64,000 bases of DNA from Demequina salsinemoris (GCF_000974805.1 NZ_BBQZ01000002.1:124001-188000), one strand, 5' to 3'; shown: positions 33,329 through 43,340, counted from the first letter of the stretch. Notes: generated by a model from the sequence alone, not told the origin. Translations and numbers: made by a program.

Positions 33329-33690
33329 TGGAGCTCGCGCGTGACGACGCACTTCTCCTCCAGGCGATGGAGGAGGCGATGTGGCGCGCGGAGACCCGCT
33401 TCGACCGGGCCTACATGGACGCGGTGCTCGCCCCCGGCTATGTCGAGATCGGCCAGTCCGGCCGCATCTACACCCGGGAGCAGGTGCTCGACCTGCCGTA
33501 CCAGGAGATCGACGTGACGCTTCCCCTCACCGATTTCCGGGTCGAGGCTGTCTGCTCCCACGGTGCCATGGTGCTGTACACCTCCGTGCCCGGCCACGGT
33601 GAGCACGGCGCGGCACACCGCAGCTCGATCTGGGTCCACGAGGACCGCTGGCGGCTCCGGTACCACCAGGCGACCCCGGTCGATCTGTAG
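33328..33690 (+). CDS. NTF2-like / DUF4440 protein
   Basis: A 120-residue protein with the cone-shaped NTF2 fold pattern: helical LLQAMEEAMWRAETRFDRAYMDAVLAPGYVEIGQSGRIYTREQVLDL, then strands FRVEAVCSHGAMVLYTSV and SSIWVHEDRWRLRYHQATP. This group covers DUF4440/SnoaL-like small enzymes and binding proteins, so the function is open. Coupled to DUF3145 by a TGATG overlap, but probably also transcribed from its own leaderless promoter. Confidence 0.82.
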   Translation: MELARDDALLLQAMEEAMWRAETRFDRAYMDAVLAPGYVEIGQSGRIYTREQVLDLPYQEIDVTLPLTDFRVEAVCSHGAMVLYTSVPGHGEHGAAHRSSIWVHEDRWRLRYHQATPVDL

Positions 33691-33711
33691 CCGCGCGCCC
33701 GGCTGCCTCCT

Positions 33712-33968
33712 GCATCGTCCTGGCGACTGTGATGCCCCGGTTCCGCCACGGCCCTGGAACCAGCATCGTCCTAGTTTCAGCCGCCTCCCTGCCCACTCAC
33801 CGCACGTGTTCCACACGCTTCGCGCTGCGCCAGGCGTGTCGACGCCGCGACACGCCGACGGCAGCGTCATCTGTGTGGAAGACGTGCGGCGGCCCGGACG
33901 ATGCGGGGGCGGAGAAGGCGAAGGGCCGGCCCCTCGGAGAGGAGCCGGCCCTTGCACAGGGACGATGC
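33712..33968. repeat. cluster of four GCATCGTCC motifs
   Basis: Copies at 33712-33720 and 33763-33771 (plus) and 33896-33904 and 33960-33968 (minus) lie in the gap between two convergent genes, two facing each way. The plus copies read GCATCGTCCTGG and GCATCGTCCTAG. This is the densest non-coding group in the window. Confidence 0.65.
33921..33953 (-). terminator. terminator of the fatty-acid operon
   Basis: AAGGGCCGGC and GCCGGCCCTT make a perfect ten-base stem with a 13-base loop, 21 bases past the fabF stop. Confidence 0.75.
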
Positions 33969-33973
33969 GGCGG

Positions 33974-35209
33974 CTACGCGGTCGCGAAGACCAGCGCCAC
34001 GTTGTGGCCGCCGAAGCCGAACGAGTTGTTGATCGCCGCGAGCTGGCCGTCGGCGGGGAGGGCGCGCGGGGTGTCGCGCACGAGGTCCACCTCGAGCTCG
34101 GGGTCGGGCTCGGTGACGTTGATGGTCGGGGGAGCGGTGCGGGTCTCGAGCGCCTTGACGGTGAAGACGGACTCGAGCGCGCCGGCGCCTCCGAGGAGGT
34201 GGCCGGTCATGGACTTGGTCGCTGACAGCAGCACCTGGTCGGCGTGCGAGCCGAGCAGCGAGCGGATGCCGCGCGCCTCGATCATGTCGCCCACGGGCGT
34301 CGAGGTCGCGTGAGCGTTGACGTGCGCGACGTCCGCGGTGGTGAGACCAGCGGACTCGAGCGCGAACTGCATCGCCTTGGTCTGGCCCGTGCCGTTGGGC
34401 TCGGGAGCGGCGATGTGGTGGCCGTCGGCGGTCATGCCGCGGCCCAGGAGCCTTGCGTAGACGCGGGCCCCGCGAGCGCGAGCGTGCTCCTCGGACTCGA
34501 GGATCACCACGCCGGCGCCCTCGCCGAGCACGAACCCGTCGCGGCTCACGTCGTAGGGGCGCGAAGCGCCGGCCGGGTCGTCGTTGCGCTTGGACAGCGC
34601 CTGCATGGCGGCGAACGCGGAGATGGGCAGCGGGTGGATCGCGGCCTCGGTGCCTCCCGCGATCACGACGTCCGCGCGGCCGGACTCGATCATCTCGAGG
34701 CCCATGCCGATCGCCTCGGCGCCAGACGCGCAGGCCGAGACGGGGGAGTGCGCGCCTGCACGAGCCTTGAACTCGAGCGACACGTACGCGGTCGGGGAGT
34801 TGGGCATCAGCATGGGCACGGTGAGGGGAAGCACGCGCGAGGCGCCCCGCTCCTTCACCGTGTCCCATGCCGACAGCAGCGTCCACACCCCGCCGATGCC
34901 CGAGGACACGATCGAACCGAGGCGGTCGGGATCGACGTCCTCCAGGCCGGCATCGGCCCAGGCCTCGCGCGCGGCCACGATCGCCATCTGGGCGGACGGG
35001 TCCATGCGCTTGGTCTCGGGACGGCTCAGCACCTCGGCGGTCGGCACCGCGAGCTGGCCCGCGAAGTGCACGGGCACGCCGTAGGCCTCGGCCCAGTCGT
35101 TGTCGAGCGTCCGGACGCCGGAGCGTCCTGCGAGGGCCGCCTCCCAGGTGCTGGGAACGTCTCCGCCGAGCGGGGACGTGGTGCCGAGTCCGGTGACGAC
35201 AACGGTCAT
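33974..35209 (-). CDS. fabF: beta-ketoacyl-ACP synthase II
   Basis: A 411-residue condensing enzyme that extends acyl-ACP with malonyl-ACP. The catalytic cysteine is in PVSACASGAEAI (about 157-168), and the two histidines are in NAHATSTPVGD (about 298-308) and SMTGHLLGGAGALE (about 333-346), giving Cys-His-His. GFGGHN near the C-terminus is conserved. ATG 35209. Last gene of fabD-fabH-acpP-fabF, 66 bases after acpP, the usual actinobacterial order. Confidence 0.96.
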   Translation of the reverse strand: MTVVVTGLGTTSPLGGDVPSTWEAALAGRSGVRTLDNDWAEAYGVPVHFAGQLAVPTAEVLSRPETKRMDPSAQMAIVAAREAWADAGLEDVDPDRLGSIVSSGIGGVWTLLSAWDTVKERGASRVLPLTVPMLMPNSPTAYVSLEFKARAGAHSPVSACASGAEAIGMGLEMIESGRADVVIAGGTEAAIHPLPISAFAAMQALSKRNDDPAGASRPYDVSRDGFVLGEGAGVVILESEEHARARGARVYARLLGRGMTADGHHIAAPEPNGTGQTKAMQFALESAGLTTADVAHVNAHATSTPVGDMIEARGIRSLLGSHADQVLLSATKSMTGHLLGGAGALESVFTVKALETRTAPPTINVTEPDPELEVDLVRDTPRALPADGQLAAINNSFGFGGHNVALVFATA

Positions 35210-35275
35210 GGGAGTGCCTTTCTGGTGGGGTGCTGCGGGGACAGCGGAAGCTGCGGGGACTGCGTCAGGCGGGTG

Positions 35276-35524
35276 TCAGGCCTGGGCGTCGGTGATGTAG
35301 GTGACGGCGTCGCCGACGGTCACGAGGTTCTTGACGTCCTCGTCGGGGATGCGGACGTCGAACTTCTCCTCGGCGAGGGTGACGATCGTCATCATCGACA
35401 GCGAGTCGATGTCGAGGTCGTCGGTGAAGTTCTTCTCGAGGGTGACCTCGGCAGCGTCGATACCGGTCTCCTCGACGACGATCTCGGCCAGGCCCTCGAG
35501 GACCTCGTTGCTGGAAAGAGCCAT
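35276..35524 (-). CDS. acpP: acyl carrier protein
   Basis: An 82-residue acidic carrier protein. The phosphopantetheine attachment serine is in DDLDIDSLSMM (about 36-46). FDVRIPDEDVKNLVTVGDAVTYI is the standard third and fourth helix region. AGGAGAAG precedes the ATG at 35524. Carries the growing chain between FabD, FabH and FabF encoded beside it. Confidence 0.95.
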   Translation of the reverse strand: MALSSNEVLEGLAEIVVEETGIDAAEVTLEKNFTDDLDIDSLSMMTIVTLAEEKFDVRIPDEDVKNLVTVGDAVTYITDAQA

Positions 35525-35598
35525 GTTCTTCTCCTTGCTCTGGGGTGCCGGGGCGGCACCGTTCTCGTGGATGAACTCTTGAAGACTAATGCGGGGCG

Positions 35599-36600
35599 TC
35601 AGGGCAGCGCGATGACCTGGGCGGCGTAGACAAGCCCGGCGCCGAAGCCGATCTGGAGCGCAAGATCGCCCGACTTGGCGTCGCCGTCGCGCAGCAACCG
35701 CTCGGTCGCGAGCGGGATGGAGGCCGCCGAGGTGTTCCCCGAGTCGACGATGTCCTTGCCGACCGCGATGTGCTTGGGCAGGCCGATCTGCTTGACCATC
35801 TGGTCGATGATGCGGACGTTCGCCTGGTGGGGGATGAACGCCTTGATGTCGTCGGGCGTCACACCCGCGGCCTCGATCGCCTCGAGGGCGATCTTCGGCA
35901 TCTTGAACGACGCCCACTTGAACACGCTCGGTCCCTGCTGGCGCAGCGTCGGGAAGGGCGCCTCGGGGTCGTCGCGGACGTCGAGCCACGACGAGGTCTG
36001 GTAGATCAGCTCGGCGCCGTCGCCCTCGGAGCCCCACACGGTCGGGCCGATGCCGGGGGTGTCCGACGGGCCGACGATGACCGCGCCGGCGGCATCGCCG
36101 AGGAGGTACGAGATGGAGCGGTCAGCCGGGTCCACCCAGTCGCTGAGCTTCTCCGCGCCCACGACGAGCACGTAGGTCGCGGCGCCCGAGCGCACGAGCG
36201 CGTCGGCCTGACCGATGCCATAGCAGTAGCCCGCGCACGCGGCCGAGATGTCGTATGCCGCCGCAGGGGATGCTCCGATGCGGTCGGCCAGGATCGGAGC
36301 GCCACCGGGCGTGATGTGGGGGTGCGAGATCGTCGACAGGATCACCGCGTCGATCTGGCTCGCCTCGATGCCCGCCTGGGCGATCGCGTCGAGCGCGGCC
36401 TTCTCCGACAGGTCGATGACCGTGGTGTCCTTGTCGGCGCGCACGCGGGTGACGATGCCCGTCATCTTGCGGATCCACTCGTCGGATGAGTCGATCGGCT
36501 CGATCAGGTCGTCGTTGGGGACCGCGTTCTCGCCGCGGCACACGCCGAGGCCGAGGATGCGGGTGTACTCAGGTCCGCGTCGGACGTTGATGGTGGTCAC
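35599..36600 (-). CDS. fabH: beta-ketoacyl-ACP synthase III
   Basis: A 333-residue enzyme that starts each fatty acid by joining acetyl- or branched acyl-CoA to malonyl-ACP. Cys-His-Asn triad: AYDISAACAGYCYG (about 114-127), IPHQANVRI (about 256-264) and DSGNTSAASIP (about 285-295). The CoA-binding arginine motif KMTGI replaces the more common RTGI. The GTG at 36600 overlaps the fabD stop as GTGA. Confidence 0.95.
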   Translation of the reverse strand: MTTINVRRGPEYTRILGLGVCRGENAVPNDDLIEPIDSSDEWIRKMTGIVTRVRADKDTTVIDLSEKAALDAIAQAGIEASQIDAVILSTISHPHITPGGAPILADRIGASPAAAYDISAACAGYCYGIGQADALVRSGAATYVLVVGAEKLSDWVDPADRSISYLLGDAAGAVIVGPSDTPGIGPTVWGSEGDGAELIYQTSSWLDVRDDPEAPFPTLRQQGPSVFKWASFKMPKIALEAIEAAGVTPDDIKAFIPHQANVRIIDQMVKQIGLPKHIAVGKDIVDSGNTSAASIPLATERLLRDGDAKSGDLALQIGFGAGLVYAAQVIALP

Positions 36601-37511
36601 GCGTGCGCCTCCACAAGCTCTCGTGCGGCCGCCAGATCCTCGGGGGTCTTGAGGGCGACGGCCGGGATGCCCTTCATCCCGCGCTTGGCGAGTCCGGTGA
36701 GGACGCCGCCGGGCGCTACTTCAAGGATGCCCGTCACGCCGAGGTCGAGCATGCGCTCCATGCACAGGTCCCAGCGCACGGGGCTCGCAACCTGGGTCAC
36801 GAGCCGGGCGACCGTCTCGTCGCCGGTGGCGACGACGGTGCCGTCGGCGTTGGACAGCAGGGGGACGACGGGCGCCTTGCGGGCGACGTCAGCCGCGGCC
36901 GCGGCGAGGGTCTCGACGGCGGGCGCCATGTACGACGTGTGGAACGCGCCGGCGACCTGGAGCTCGATCACGCGGGCCCGCGTCGGGGGCTCGGCGACCA
37001 GCGCGTCGATCGCGGCCTTGGAGCCGGCGGCGACGACCTGGCCGCCGCCGTTGGCGTTGGCGGGCGTGAGGTTCAGCTCGGCGAGGCGCGCGGCGACCTC
37101 GTCGGCCACGCCGCCAAGCACCGCCGCCATCGAGGTGGGCTCGGACGATGCGGCGGCCTCGGCCATGGCGCGGCCGCGGACGGTGACGAGGGAGACCGCG
37201 TCGGCGTCGGTCAGCACGCCGCTCAGCGCCGCGGCAGCGAACTCTCCGACGCTGTGGCCCGCGACGACGCCAGGGGCGGTCGCGCCGAGCGCCTCGCGGC
37301 CCGTGGCGAGCGCCGTGGCGACGAGCAGGGGCTGCGCGATCGCGGTGTCGCGGATCGTGTCCGCGTCGGAGACCGTGCCGTGGGCGATCAGGTCGACCTC
37401 TGTGGCATCCGACAAAGCCTGAAGGGTCTGGGCGACCGAGTCGAGCTCGAGCCAGGGCGCGAGCATTCCGGGAGTTTGGGCACCCTGACCGGGGCAGAGG
37501 ACAGCAAGCAT
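36597..37511 (-). CDS. fabD: malonyl-CoA:ACP transacylase
   Basis: A 304-residue enzyme that charges ACP with malonate. MLAVLCPGQGAQTPGM is the family start, GHSVGEFAAAALSG (about 91-104) carries the nucleophilic serine, and AGAFHTSYM the catalytic histidine. ATG 37511 gives this start exactly. First gene of the fab operon, 77 bases after the regulator stop; that gap should hold the FasR-responsive promoter. Confidence 0.95.
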   Translation of the reverse strand: MLAVLCPGQGAQTPGMLAPWLELDSVAQTLQALSDATEVDLIAHGTVSDADTIRDTAIAQPLLVATALATGREALGATAPGVVAGHSVGEFAAAALSGVLTDADAVSLVTVRGRAMAEAAASSEPTSMAAVLGGVADEVAARLAELNLTPANANGGGQVVAAGSKAAIDALVAEPPTRARVIELQVAGAFHTSYMAPAVETLAAAAADVARKAPVVPLLSNADGTVVATGDETVARLVTQVASPVRWDLCMERMLDLGVTGILEVAPGGVLTGLAKRGMKGIPAVALKTPEDLAAARELVEAHA

Positions 37512-37588
37512 GTGTCTAGGGTGCCCTACCGCGGCGGCTGCTCGTGACAGGCGCGGCGAAGAAAGCGACGCGAGATTCTGTGTGATCC

Positions 37589-38758
37589 CTACAAAGATGG
37601 GGGCGTCGCGGCCTGGAGGCGTCCGAGGGCCAGCGCGGTGTGCAGGACGTGCGCGTCGCGCGTGTGGAGCACATCCCACCCGGTGATCTCCGAGACCTTC
37701 TTGAGCCGGTAGCGCACGGTGTTCGCGTGGACGAACATCGTGCGCGCGGTGAGCTCGAGCGACCGTCCGCAGTCGAGGAACGTCGCGACGGTCTCCTGGA
37801 GCGAACCCCCTGCCTGGAGGATCGGCTCGTAAGCGATCGCGAGGAGCCTCTCCCTCGCGGTCGGGTCGCCGACGAGCACGCGCTCGGGCAGCAGGTCGTC
37901 GGCGTGGACGGGCCGCGGAGCCTGAGCCCAGGCGGGCGCGGCCGTGGCGCCGGCGATGGCACCGCGGGTCGCTCGCGCGACCTCCGTGAGCGTCACCGCG
38001 GGCGGGCCGAGGACGACGGGGCCCGGGCCGAAGACCTGGAGGAGCTGAGCGGCGACGGCCTCGTGGTCCTCGTCGGTGCGAGCGACGACGACGAGCGTCT
38101 CGCCGTGGATGCCGACGAGGGCGTTCCCCGCGGCGCGGCGGATCGTGCGCCTCACGTCCGCGGACTGGACCTCGCCCAGCGTGCCGTCGGTGGTCCCGAC
38201 CATCACGAGGGTCGGTCCCGGCTTCCAGCCGAGCGCGGCCGCTCGCGACGGCACCGCATCGTCCACCTCGCCGCGCACGAGCGCGTCGACCACGAGCGCC
38301 TCGATGCGTGCGTCCCACGCGCCGCGCGACTCGGCGGCGCGCGCGTAGACCTCGGCGGCGGAGAACGCGATCTCACGGGAGTAGCGCAGGATCGCCTCGC
38401 GCAGCATCTGCTCGGCTCCGGGGGCCGCGAACTCGTCCGAGTGTCCCTCCACCACCTTGACCGCGGTGCGCACGATCGCGAGCGCGTGCTGGAGCGAGAT
38501 GACGCGGGTGAGCTCCGGGGGAGCGGCGGCGAACACCTCCATGGCGGACCGCGCGGTCTCAGACCTGTCGGCGAACCACGTGACGAACGCGTCGATGCCG
38601 GCCTGCGCGACGATGCCCACCCAGGATCGCTCCTTGGCCGGTAGGTCCCGGAACCAGTGGTAGTCGGCGTCGAGAGACTTGAGCGCGGCGGTCGCGAGCT
38701 GGCCGCTGCCGGCCCGCAGGCGGCGCAGCGTCTCGGTTCTCGCATCGGTCGGGGGCAT
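37589..38758 (-). CDS. fasR: PucR/CdaR-type regulator of fatty acid synthesis (FasR-like)
   Basis: A 389-residue regulator with an N-terminal helical region, a central GGDEF-like degenerate domain (about 170-275) and a C-terminal PucR helix-turn-helix: ETVATFLDCGRSLELTARTMFVHANTVRYRLKKVSEITGWD (about 327-367). Its position directly before fabD is that of the Streptomyces coelicolor activator FasR, so the name is by synteny and domain type. ATG 38758 with TAGGCT six bases upstream looks leaderless. A 16-base palindrome lies a further 33 bases out. Confidence 0.85.
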   Translation of the reverse strand: MPPTDARTETLRRLRAGSGQLATAALKSLDADYHWFRDLPAKERSWVGIVAQAGIDAFVTWFADRSETARSAMEVFAAAPPELTRVISLQHALAIVRTAVKVVEGHSDEFAAPGAEQMLREAILRYSREIAFSAAEVYARAAESRGAWDARIEALVVDALVRGEVDDAVPSRAAALGWKPGPTLVMVGTTDGTLGEVQSADVRRTIRRAAGNALVGIHGETLVVVARTDEDHEAVAAQLLQVFGPGPVVLGPPAVTLTEVARATRGAIAGATAAPAWAQAPRPVHADDLLPERVLVGDPTARERLLAIAYEPILQAGGSLQETVATFLDCGRSLELTARTMFVHANTVRYRLKKVSEITGWDVLHTRDAHVLHTALALGRLQAATPPSL

Positions 38759-38764
38759 GCGGAG

Positions 38765-38770
38765 AGCCTA
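38765..38770 (-). promoter_or_regulatory. candidate -10 box (TAGGCT) for leaderless fasR
   Basis: On the minus strand TAGGCT ends six bases before the ATG of the regulator. No ribosome-binding site is seen. Confidence 0.4.
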
Positions 38771-38802
38771 GCGTCGCTTTGTGCGATTCCCACAACGCGG
38801 TG

Positions 38803-38818
38803 CCCCCACTTGTGGGGG
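38803..38818. promoter_or_regulatory. 16-base palindrome upstream of the fatty-acid regulator
   Basis: CCCCCAC-TT-GTGGGGG is a perfect inverted repeat 45-60 bases before the fasR start, near its expected -35. A second inverted pair TTGTG-N7-CACAA lies between it and the gene (38779-38795). Possible autoregulatory operators. Confidence 0.45.
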
Positions 38819-38994
38819 AGAACCGGTTCGCTAGAGCACAAGTTCCCTGGTTGATGGCCCAAGTTCTCCCCAGAGGGTTGTGGAAACACACGACGGGGCG
38901 CGCGTCAGTCCTCCACCTTTGCGGCCCGACGGGCGCGTCCGCCGTGCGTCTCCGCGGCGGCCCGTCTAGCGTGGGGAATGACGGAGGAGTCCTG

Positions 38995-39873
38995 ATGCGC
39001 GAACGCCCCAAGCCCCTGCTAGGAGCGCTCCTGGGCCTGCTGATCGGACTCGAGGCCGCAGCTCTGCTCACGGTGCTAGGCGTCGCGCCCGCAGACCAGA
39101 CGGTCGTGTGGGGGCTCGCCTCCCTCGGGGCGCTGCTCGGCACCGTGGTCCTGACGCAGCGACTGTCGCTCGCACCTCGACGCGTCCTCGCTGCGATGGT
39201 CGCCGCGGGCGCTGCGGCGGGGATGGCGCTCGCGGGGCTGCCCGAGCTCACCAGCGGCGGAAGCATCTCCGAGGGATGCTATGTCACGCTCGACTCGGCC
39301 TCGCAGGAGGGCGCCGTGACCCCCGAGCAGACATCGGCGGGCGATCCGTTCACGATCGCGCGCGACGACGTCCTCAGGTGGGACGCCGCGTCGGACGAGG
39401 TGCTCACGGCATGGCAGAGCACCCTAGGCATCCGCATCAGCGGATGGGAGCCCGTGCTGTGGACCGCCGAGTACGCGAACGAGGACGCGTTGACCGAGTA
39501 CTCCGGCGCGGAGAGGATCTCCGTGGGCCTCGCCGCGGTCCAGGAGGCGAAGGGCTTCACGCCCACCGGTGTCTATCACGTGGTCGGCACGCTCGACGCC
39601 GCCGAGGGGTCGTGCACCCTCGACATGTACGTCCGCATCGAGCCCGAGGGGCTGCTCGACGGCTTCCTCATGATGGGGCTCTGGGCGCTCGGCGCCGCGC
39701 TCGTCCTCACCTTCATCGTCCTCGCGTACGACGTTCGGAGCTCGATCAAGGACGCGGACACGGCGCACCTGGGAACGCACGTGCGCGAGCACAGGCCCGG
39801 TGAGCACCCGCCGATCGACGAGGACGGGCAGGGGCGACGCCCGGACGCGGACGGCGACAGCGCGCAGACGTGA
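38995..39873 (+). CDS. membrane protein of unknown function with extracytoplasmic domain
   Basis: A 292-residue protein with helices at about 8-28, 34-53, 61-79 and 224-244 and a roughly 140-residue outside domain between the third and fourth (about 82-222), containing two cysteines (SEGCYVTLD and EGSCTLDMYV) that could form a disulfide. The C-terminal tail is acidic and hydrophilic. No family recognised. ATG 38995 follows GGAGGAG; TAGCGT 25 bases upstream could be the -10. Divergent from fasR and convergent with aceE. Confidence 0.7.
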   Translation: MRERPKPLLGALLGLLIGLEAAALLTVLGVAPADQTVVWGLASLGALLGTVVLTQRLSLAPRRVLAAMVAAGAAAGMALAGLPELTSGGSISEGCYVTLDSASQEGAVTPEQTSAGDPFTIARDDVLRWDAASDEVLTAWQSTLGIRISGWEPVLWTAEYANEDALTEYSGAERISVGLAAVQEAKGFTPTGVYHVVGTLDAAEGSCTLDMYVRIEPEGLLDGFLMMGLWALGAALVLTFIVLAYDVRSSIKDADTAHLGTHVREHRPGEHPPIDEDGQGRRPDADGDSAQT

Positions 39874-39908
39874 CACGGGCCCGCCGCGCGGTGCGCGACG
39901 GGCCCGTG
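39874..39908. terminator. bidirectional terminator between convergent genes
   Basis: CACGGGCCCG and CGGGCCCGTG form a perfect ten-base stem. It starts at the stop codon of the membrane protein and lies 24 bases after the aceE stop. Confidence 0.75.
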
Positions 39909-39932
39909 ATCAGTCGTGGGCGAGGGCCTCGA

Positions 39933-42644
39933 TCAGGCGTCGCCGCCCGCGTTGCCCGAGGAGCCCTTGGTCACGTCGTGGAGCTCGTAGCGCTCGATCG
40001 CCTGGCCGACGAGGTGCGGGTCGATCTCGCCGCGGCGGGCGAGCTGCTGCAGCACCTTGACCGCCGTGGAAGGGCCGTCGATCTTGAAGTGGCGGCGAGC
40101 CGCGGCGCGCGTGTCCGAGAAGCCGAAGCCGTCGGCGCCGAGCGTCGCGTACGTGCCGGGGATCCACGCGCGCACCTGGTCGGCGACCAGGTGGTCGTAG
40201 TCCGTCGTCGCGACGAACGGGCCGTTCGCGTCGGCGAGCTTCTGCGTGAGGTACGGCGTGCGCACAGGCTCGTTCGGGTGCAGGAACGCGTGCTCGTCAG
40301 CGGCGAGCGCCTCGCGACGCAGCTCGCTCCACGAGGTGACCGACCACACCGTGGCGCGGACGCCCCAGTGCGCGGCGAGGAGCTCCTGCGCCTCGAGCGC
40401 CCACGGCACTGCCACGCCCGAGGCGAGGATCTGCGCCTCGGGGCCCTCGCCCGCGGGGGCGGCGGCGTACTTGTGGATGCCCTTGAGGATGCCCTCGACA
40501 TCCACGCCCTCCGGCTCGGCCGGCTGCTGGATCGGCTCGTTGTACACCGTGAGGTAGTACATGACGTTCTTGTCGCGGCCATCCTCGGGGCCGTACATCC
40601 GCTGGATGCCGTCCTTGACGATGTGGCGGATCTCGTAGCCGAACGCGGGGTCGTACTGGACGATCGCGGCGTTGGTGCCCGCGAGCAGCGGCGAGTGGCC
40701 GTCCGCGTGCTGAAGGCCTTCACCGGTCAGCGTCGTGCGGCCCGCGGTGGCGCCGATGATGAAGCCTCGCGTGAGCTGGTCGCCTGCGGCCCAGAACTGG
40801 TCGCCGGTGCGCTGGAAGCCGAACATCGAGTAGAAGATGTAGAACGGCACGAGCGGCTCGCCGTGCGTGGCGTAGGACGTGCCCACGGCCTGGAACGCGG
40901 CGGCGGAGCCGGCCTCGTTGATGCCCGTGTGCATGATCTGGCCGGCCGTGGACTCCTTGTAGGAGAGCATCAGCTCGCGGTCGACGGGCAGGTAGTTCTG
41001 GCCCTGGGTGTTGAAGATCTTCGCCGACGGGAAGATCGCGTCCAGGCCGAACGTGCGCGCCTCATCGGGGATGATCGGCACCAGGCGGGAGCCGAACTCC
41101 TTGTCCTTGACCAGGTCCTTGAACAGGCGCACGAGCGCCATCGTCGTGGCGACCTCCTGCTTGCCAGAGCCCTTCGCGAGCAGGTCGTACGCCTTGTCGC
41201 TCGGCATCGCGATCGGCTTCTCGACCGCACGGCGCGACGGCACGAACCCGCCCAGCGCGCTGCGGCGCTCGAGCATGTACTTGATCGCGGGGTCGTCGAA
41301 GCCGGGGTGGTAGTACGGCGGGTTGTAGGGGTCCGCCTCGAGCTCCTCGTCCGTGAACGGCAGGTCGAACGTGTCGCGCAGGACCTTCATGTCCGCGACG
41401 TGCAGCTTCTTCATCTGGTGCGTCGAGTTGCGCGCCGCGAAGTTGGGGCCGAGGCCGTAGCCCTTGACGGTCTTCGCGATGATGACGGTCGGCTTGCCGT
41501 TCTTCGTCTCGGTCGCGCGCTGGTAGGCGGCGTACAGCTTGCGGTAGTCGTGGCCACCGCGCTTGAGGGCCCAGATGTCGTCGTCCGTCATGTCCTTGAC
41601 GAGCTCCTTGGCGCGCGGGTCGCCGCCGAAGAACTGGTCGCGGATGAACGCGCCTGACTCGGCGCGGAAGGTCTGGAAGTCGCCGTCGGGGACGGTGTTC
41701 ATCAGGTTGAGCAGCGCGCCGTCGTCCTTGGCCAGCAGCGGGTCCCAGCCGCGGCCCCACACGACCTTAAGCACGTTCCAGCCCGCACCGCGGAAGTACG
41801 CCTCGAGCTCCTGGATGATCTTGCCGTTGCCTCGCACGGGACCGTCGAGGCGCTGGAGGTTCGCGTTGACGACGAACGTGAGGTTGTCGAGGCCCTGGTT
41901 CGCAGCGAGCTGGAGCATGCCACGTGACTCGGGCTCGTCCATCTCACCGTCGCCCAGGAACGCCCACACGTGCTGGTCGGCGGTGTCCTTGATGCCGCGC
42001 AGCTGGAGGTAGCGGTTGGTCCACGCCTGGTAGATGGCCGAGGCGGGGCCGAGGCCCATGGAGACGGTGGGGAACTCCCACACGTCGGGCATGAGGCGCG
42101 GGTGAGGGTACGAGGACAGGCCTCGACCGGGCGCGGACTTCTCCTGGCGGAACGAGTCGAGGTCCTCGGCGGAGAAGCGTCCCTCCATGAAGCCGCGCGC
42201 GTACATGCCGGGGGCGGCGTGGCCCTGGAAGTAGATCTGGTCGCCGCCGCTCGGGTGGTCCTTGCCCTTGAAGAAGTGGTTCAGGCCGACCTCGTAGAGC
42301 GTCGCCACGGAGGCGTACGACGAGATGTGGCCGCCGACGCCCTTGCCCGGGCCCTGCGCGCGGGTGACCATCGCCGCGGCGTTCCAGCGGATCCAGCCGC
42401 GGTAGCGGCGCTCGAGCTCCTCGTCGCCGGGGAACTCGGGCTCGTCGTCGACGTGAATCGTGTTGACGTAGGGGGTGTTGAGGCTCAGCGGGACGGACAG
42501 CTGGCGCTTGGCGGCGTGATCGACCACGCGGTCGATCACGTACTCGGCGCGGCTCTCGCCGCCGTGCTCGATCATCTCGTCGACGGACTCGAGCCACTCC
42601 GCGGTCTCGGTGGGGTCCTTGTCGATTGCGCCGTGGTCTGTCAC
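39933..42644 (-). CDS. aceE: pyruvate dehydrogenase E1 component, homodimeric
   Basis: A 903-residue thiamine diphosphate enzyme that decarboxylates pyruvate and passes acetyl to the E2 lipoyl domain. Standard AceE length. [21 protein letters not shown], the ThDP motif [12 protein letters not shown] (about 229-240, GDGE with later NLQ), and [17 protein letters not shown] in the pyrimidine domain are diagnostic. The GTG start is supported by GGAAGAGGA six bases before it. Monocistronic, with E2/E3 genes elsewhere, as is usual in actinobacteria. Acetyl-CoA made here feeds the fab cluster next door. Confidence 0.96.
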   Translation of the reverse strand: MTDHGAIDKDPTETAEWLESVDEMIEHGGESRAEYVIDRVVDHAAKRQLSVPLSLNTPYVNTIHVDDEPEFPGDEELERRYRGWIRWNAAAMVTRAQGPGKGVGGHISSYASVATLYEVGLNHFFKGKDHPSGGDQIYFQGHAAPGMYARGFMEGRFSAEDLDSFRQEKSAPGRGLSSYPHPRLMPDVWEFPTVSMGLGPASAIYQAWTNRYLQLRGIKDTADQHVWAFLGDGEMDEPESRGMLQLAANQGLDNLTFVVNANLQRLDGPVRGNGKIIQELEAYFRGAGWNVLKVVWGRGWDPLLAKDDGALLNLMNTVPDGDFQTFRAESGAFIRDQFFGGDPRAKELVKDMTDDDIWALKRGGHDYRKLYAAYQRATETKNGKPTVIIAKTVKGYGLGPNFAARNSTHQMKKLHVADMKVLRDTFDLPFTDEELEADPYNPPYYHPGFDDPAIKYMLERRSALGGFVPSRRAVEKPIAMPSDKAYDLLAKGSGKQEVATTMALVRLFKDLVKDKEFGSRLVPIIPDEARTFGLDAIFPSAKIFNTQGQNYLPVDRELMLSYKESTAGQIMHTGINEAGSAAAFQAVGTSYATHGEPLVPFYIFYSMFGFQRTGDQFWAAGDQLTRGFIIGATAGRTTLTGEGLQHADGHSPLLAGTNAAIVQYDPAFGYEIRHIVKDGIQRMYGPEDGRDKNVMYYLTVYNEPIQQPAEPEGVDVEGILKGIHKYAAAPAGEGPEAQILASGVAVPWALEAQELLAAHWGVRATVWSVTSWSELRREALAADEHAFLHPNEPVRTPYLTQKLADANGPFVATTDYDHLVADQVRAWIPGTYATLGADGFGFSDTRAAARRHFKIDGPSTAVKVLQQLARRGEIDPHLVGQAIERYELHDVTKGSSGNAGGDA

Positions 42645-42911
42645 GGGTCCTCTTCCTGTCGCGGGCGCGGGGTGCTGCGCCGCTGGGTATCGGGAACGCG
42701 GCGTTGGCCGCTCTCCTCGCCATTCTGGTCATATTCCGACGCGTTGTCACGCCGGCCCGACGCGCCTGGGCGTGCGGGGACCGAGGCACAGTATCACCCC
42801 CAGGGCCAAGGTCCCGGCCACGACGATTGCACCGTGCGCGCGTGGGCATCTACGCTGTGCGGAAGACGCGTCGGACGGCGCGGCTTCGACGACGAAGGGA
42901 GCGCCGCCACC

Positions 42912-43340
42912 GTGGCGACACAGGAGGGCGCGACGGCTGCCGAGAGCAGCCTCGCCGCAAGACTCGGCCTGGAACATGGCCATGTCATCCAGGAGTTCGG
43001 CTACGACGACGACGTCGACCAGTCGTTGAGGGACGCGATCGAGGAGGCCACCGGCGAGGAGCTGGTCGACGAGGACTTCGGTGACGTCACCGATGGTGTC
43101 GTCGTGTGGTTCCGTGACGGGGACGACGACCTCGCCGACCTTCTCATGGACGTCCAGTCCCTATTGGACGACGGGCGTCCGGTCTGGCTGCTCACGCCCA
43201 AGGCGGGCAGCACCGGCTCCGTCGAGCCACGTGACGTGGAGGAGGCCTCGTCCATCGCGGGCCTGCACGCGACGTCGACCTTCGTGGTCGGCACAGGGTG
43301 GTGGGCCACGCAGCTCGTCGAGAAGGGGCGGAGCAAGTGA
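42912..43340 (+). CDS. DUF3052 domain-containing protein
   Basis: A 142-residue acidic protein of the actinobacterial DUF3052 family: LAARLGLEHGHVIQEFGYDDDVDQSLRDAIEEATGEELVDEDFGDVTDGVVVWFRDGDDDL, followed by WLLTPKAG. Role unknown. Found next to aceE and a peroxiredoxin in many relatives. The GTG at 42912 is favoured because the alternative upstream frame has no family similarity. Its stop overlaps the peroxiredoxin start as GTGA. Confidence 0.9.
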   Translation: MATQEGATAAESSLAARLGLEHGHVIQEFGYDDDVDQSLRDAIEEATGEELVDEDFGDVTDGVVVWFRDGDDDLADLLMDVQSLLDDGRPVWLLTPKAGSTGSVEPRDVEEASSIAGLHATSTFVVGTGWWATQLVEKGRSK

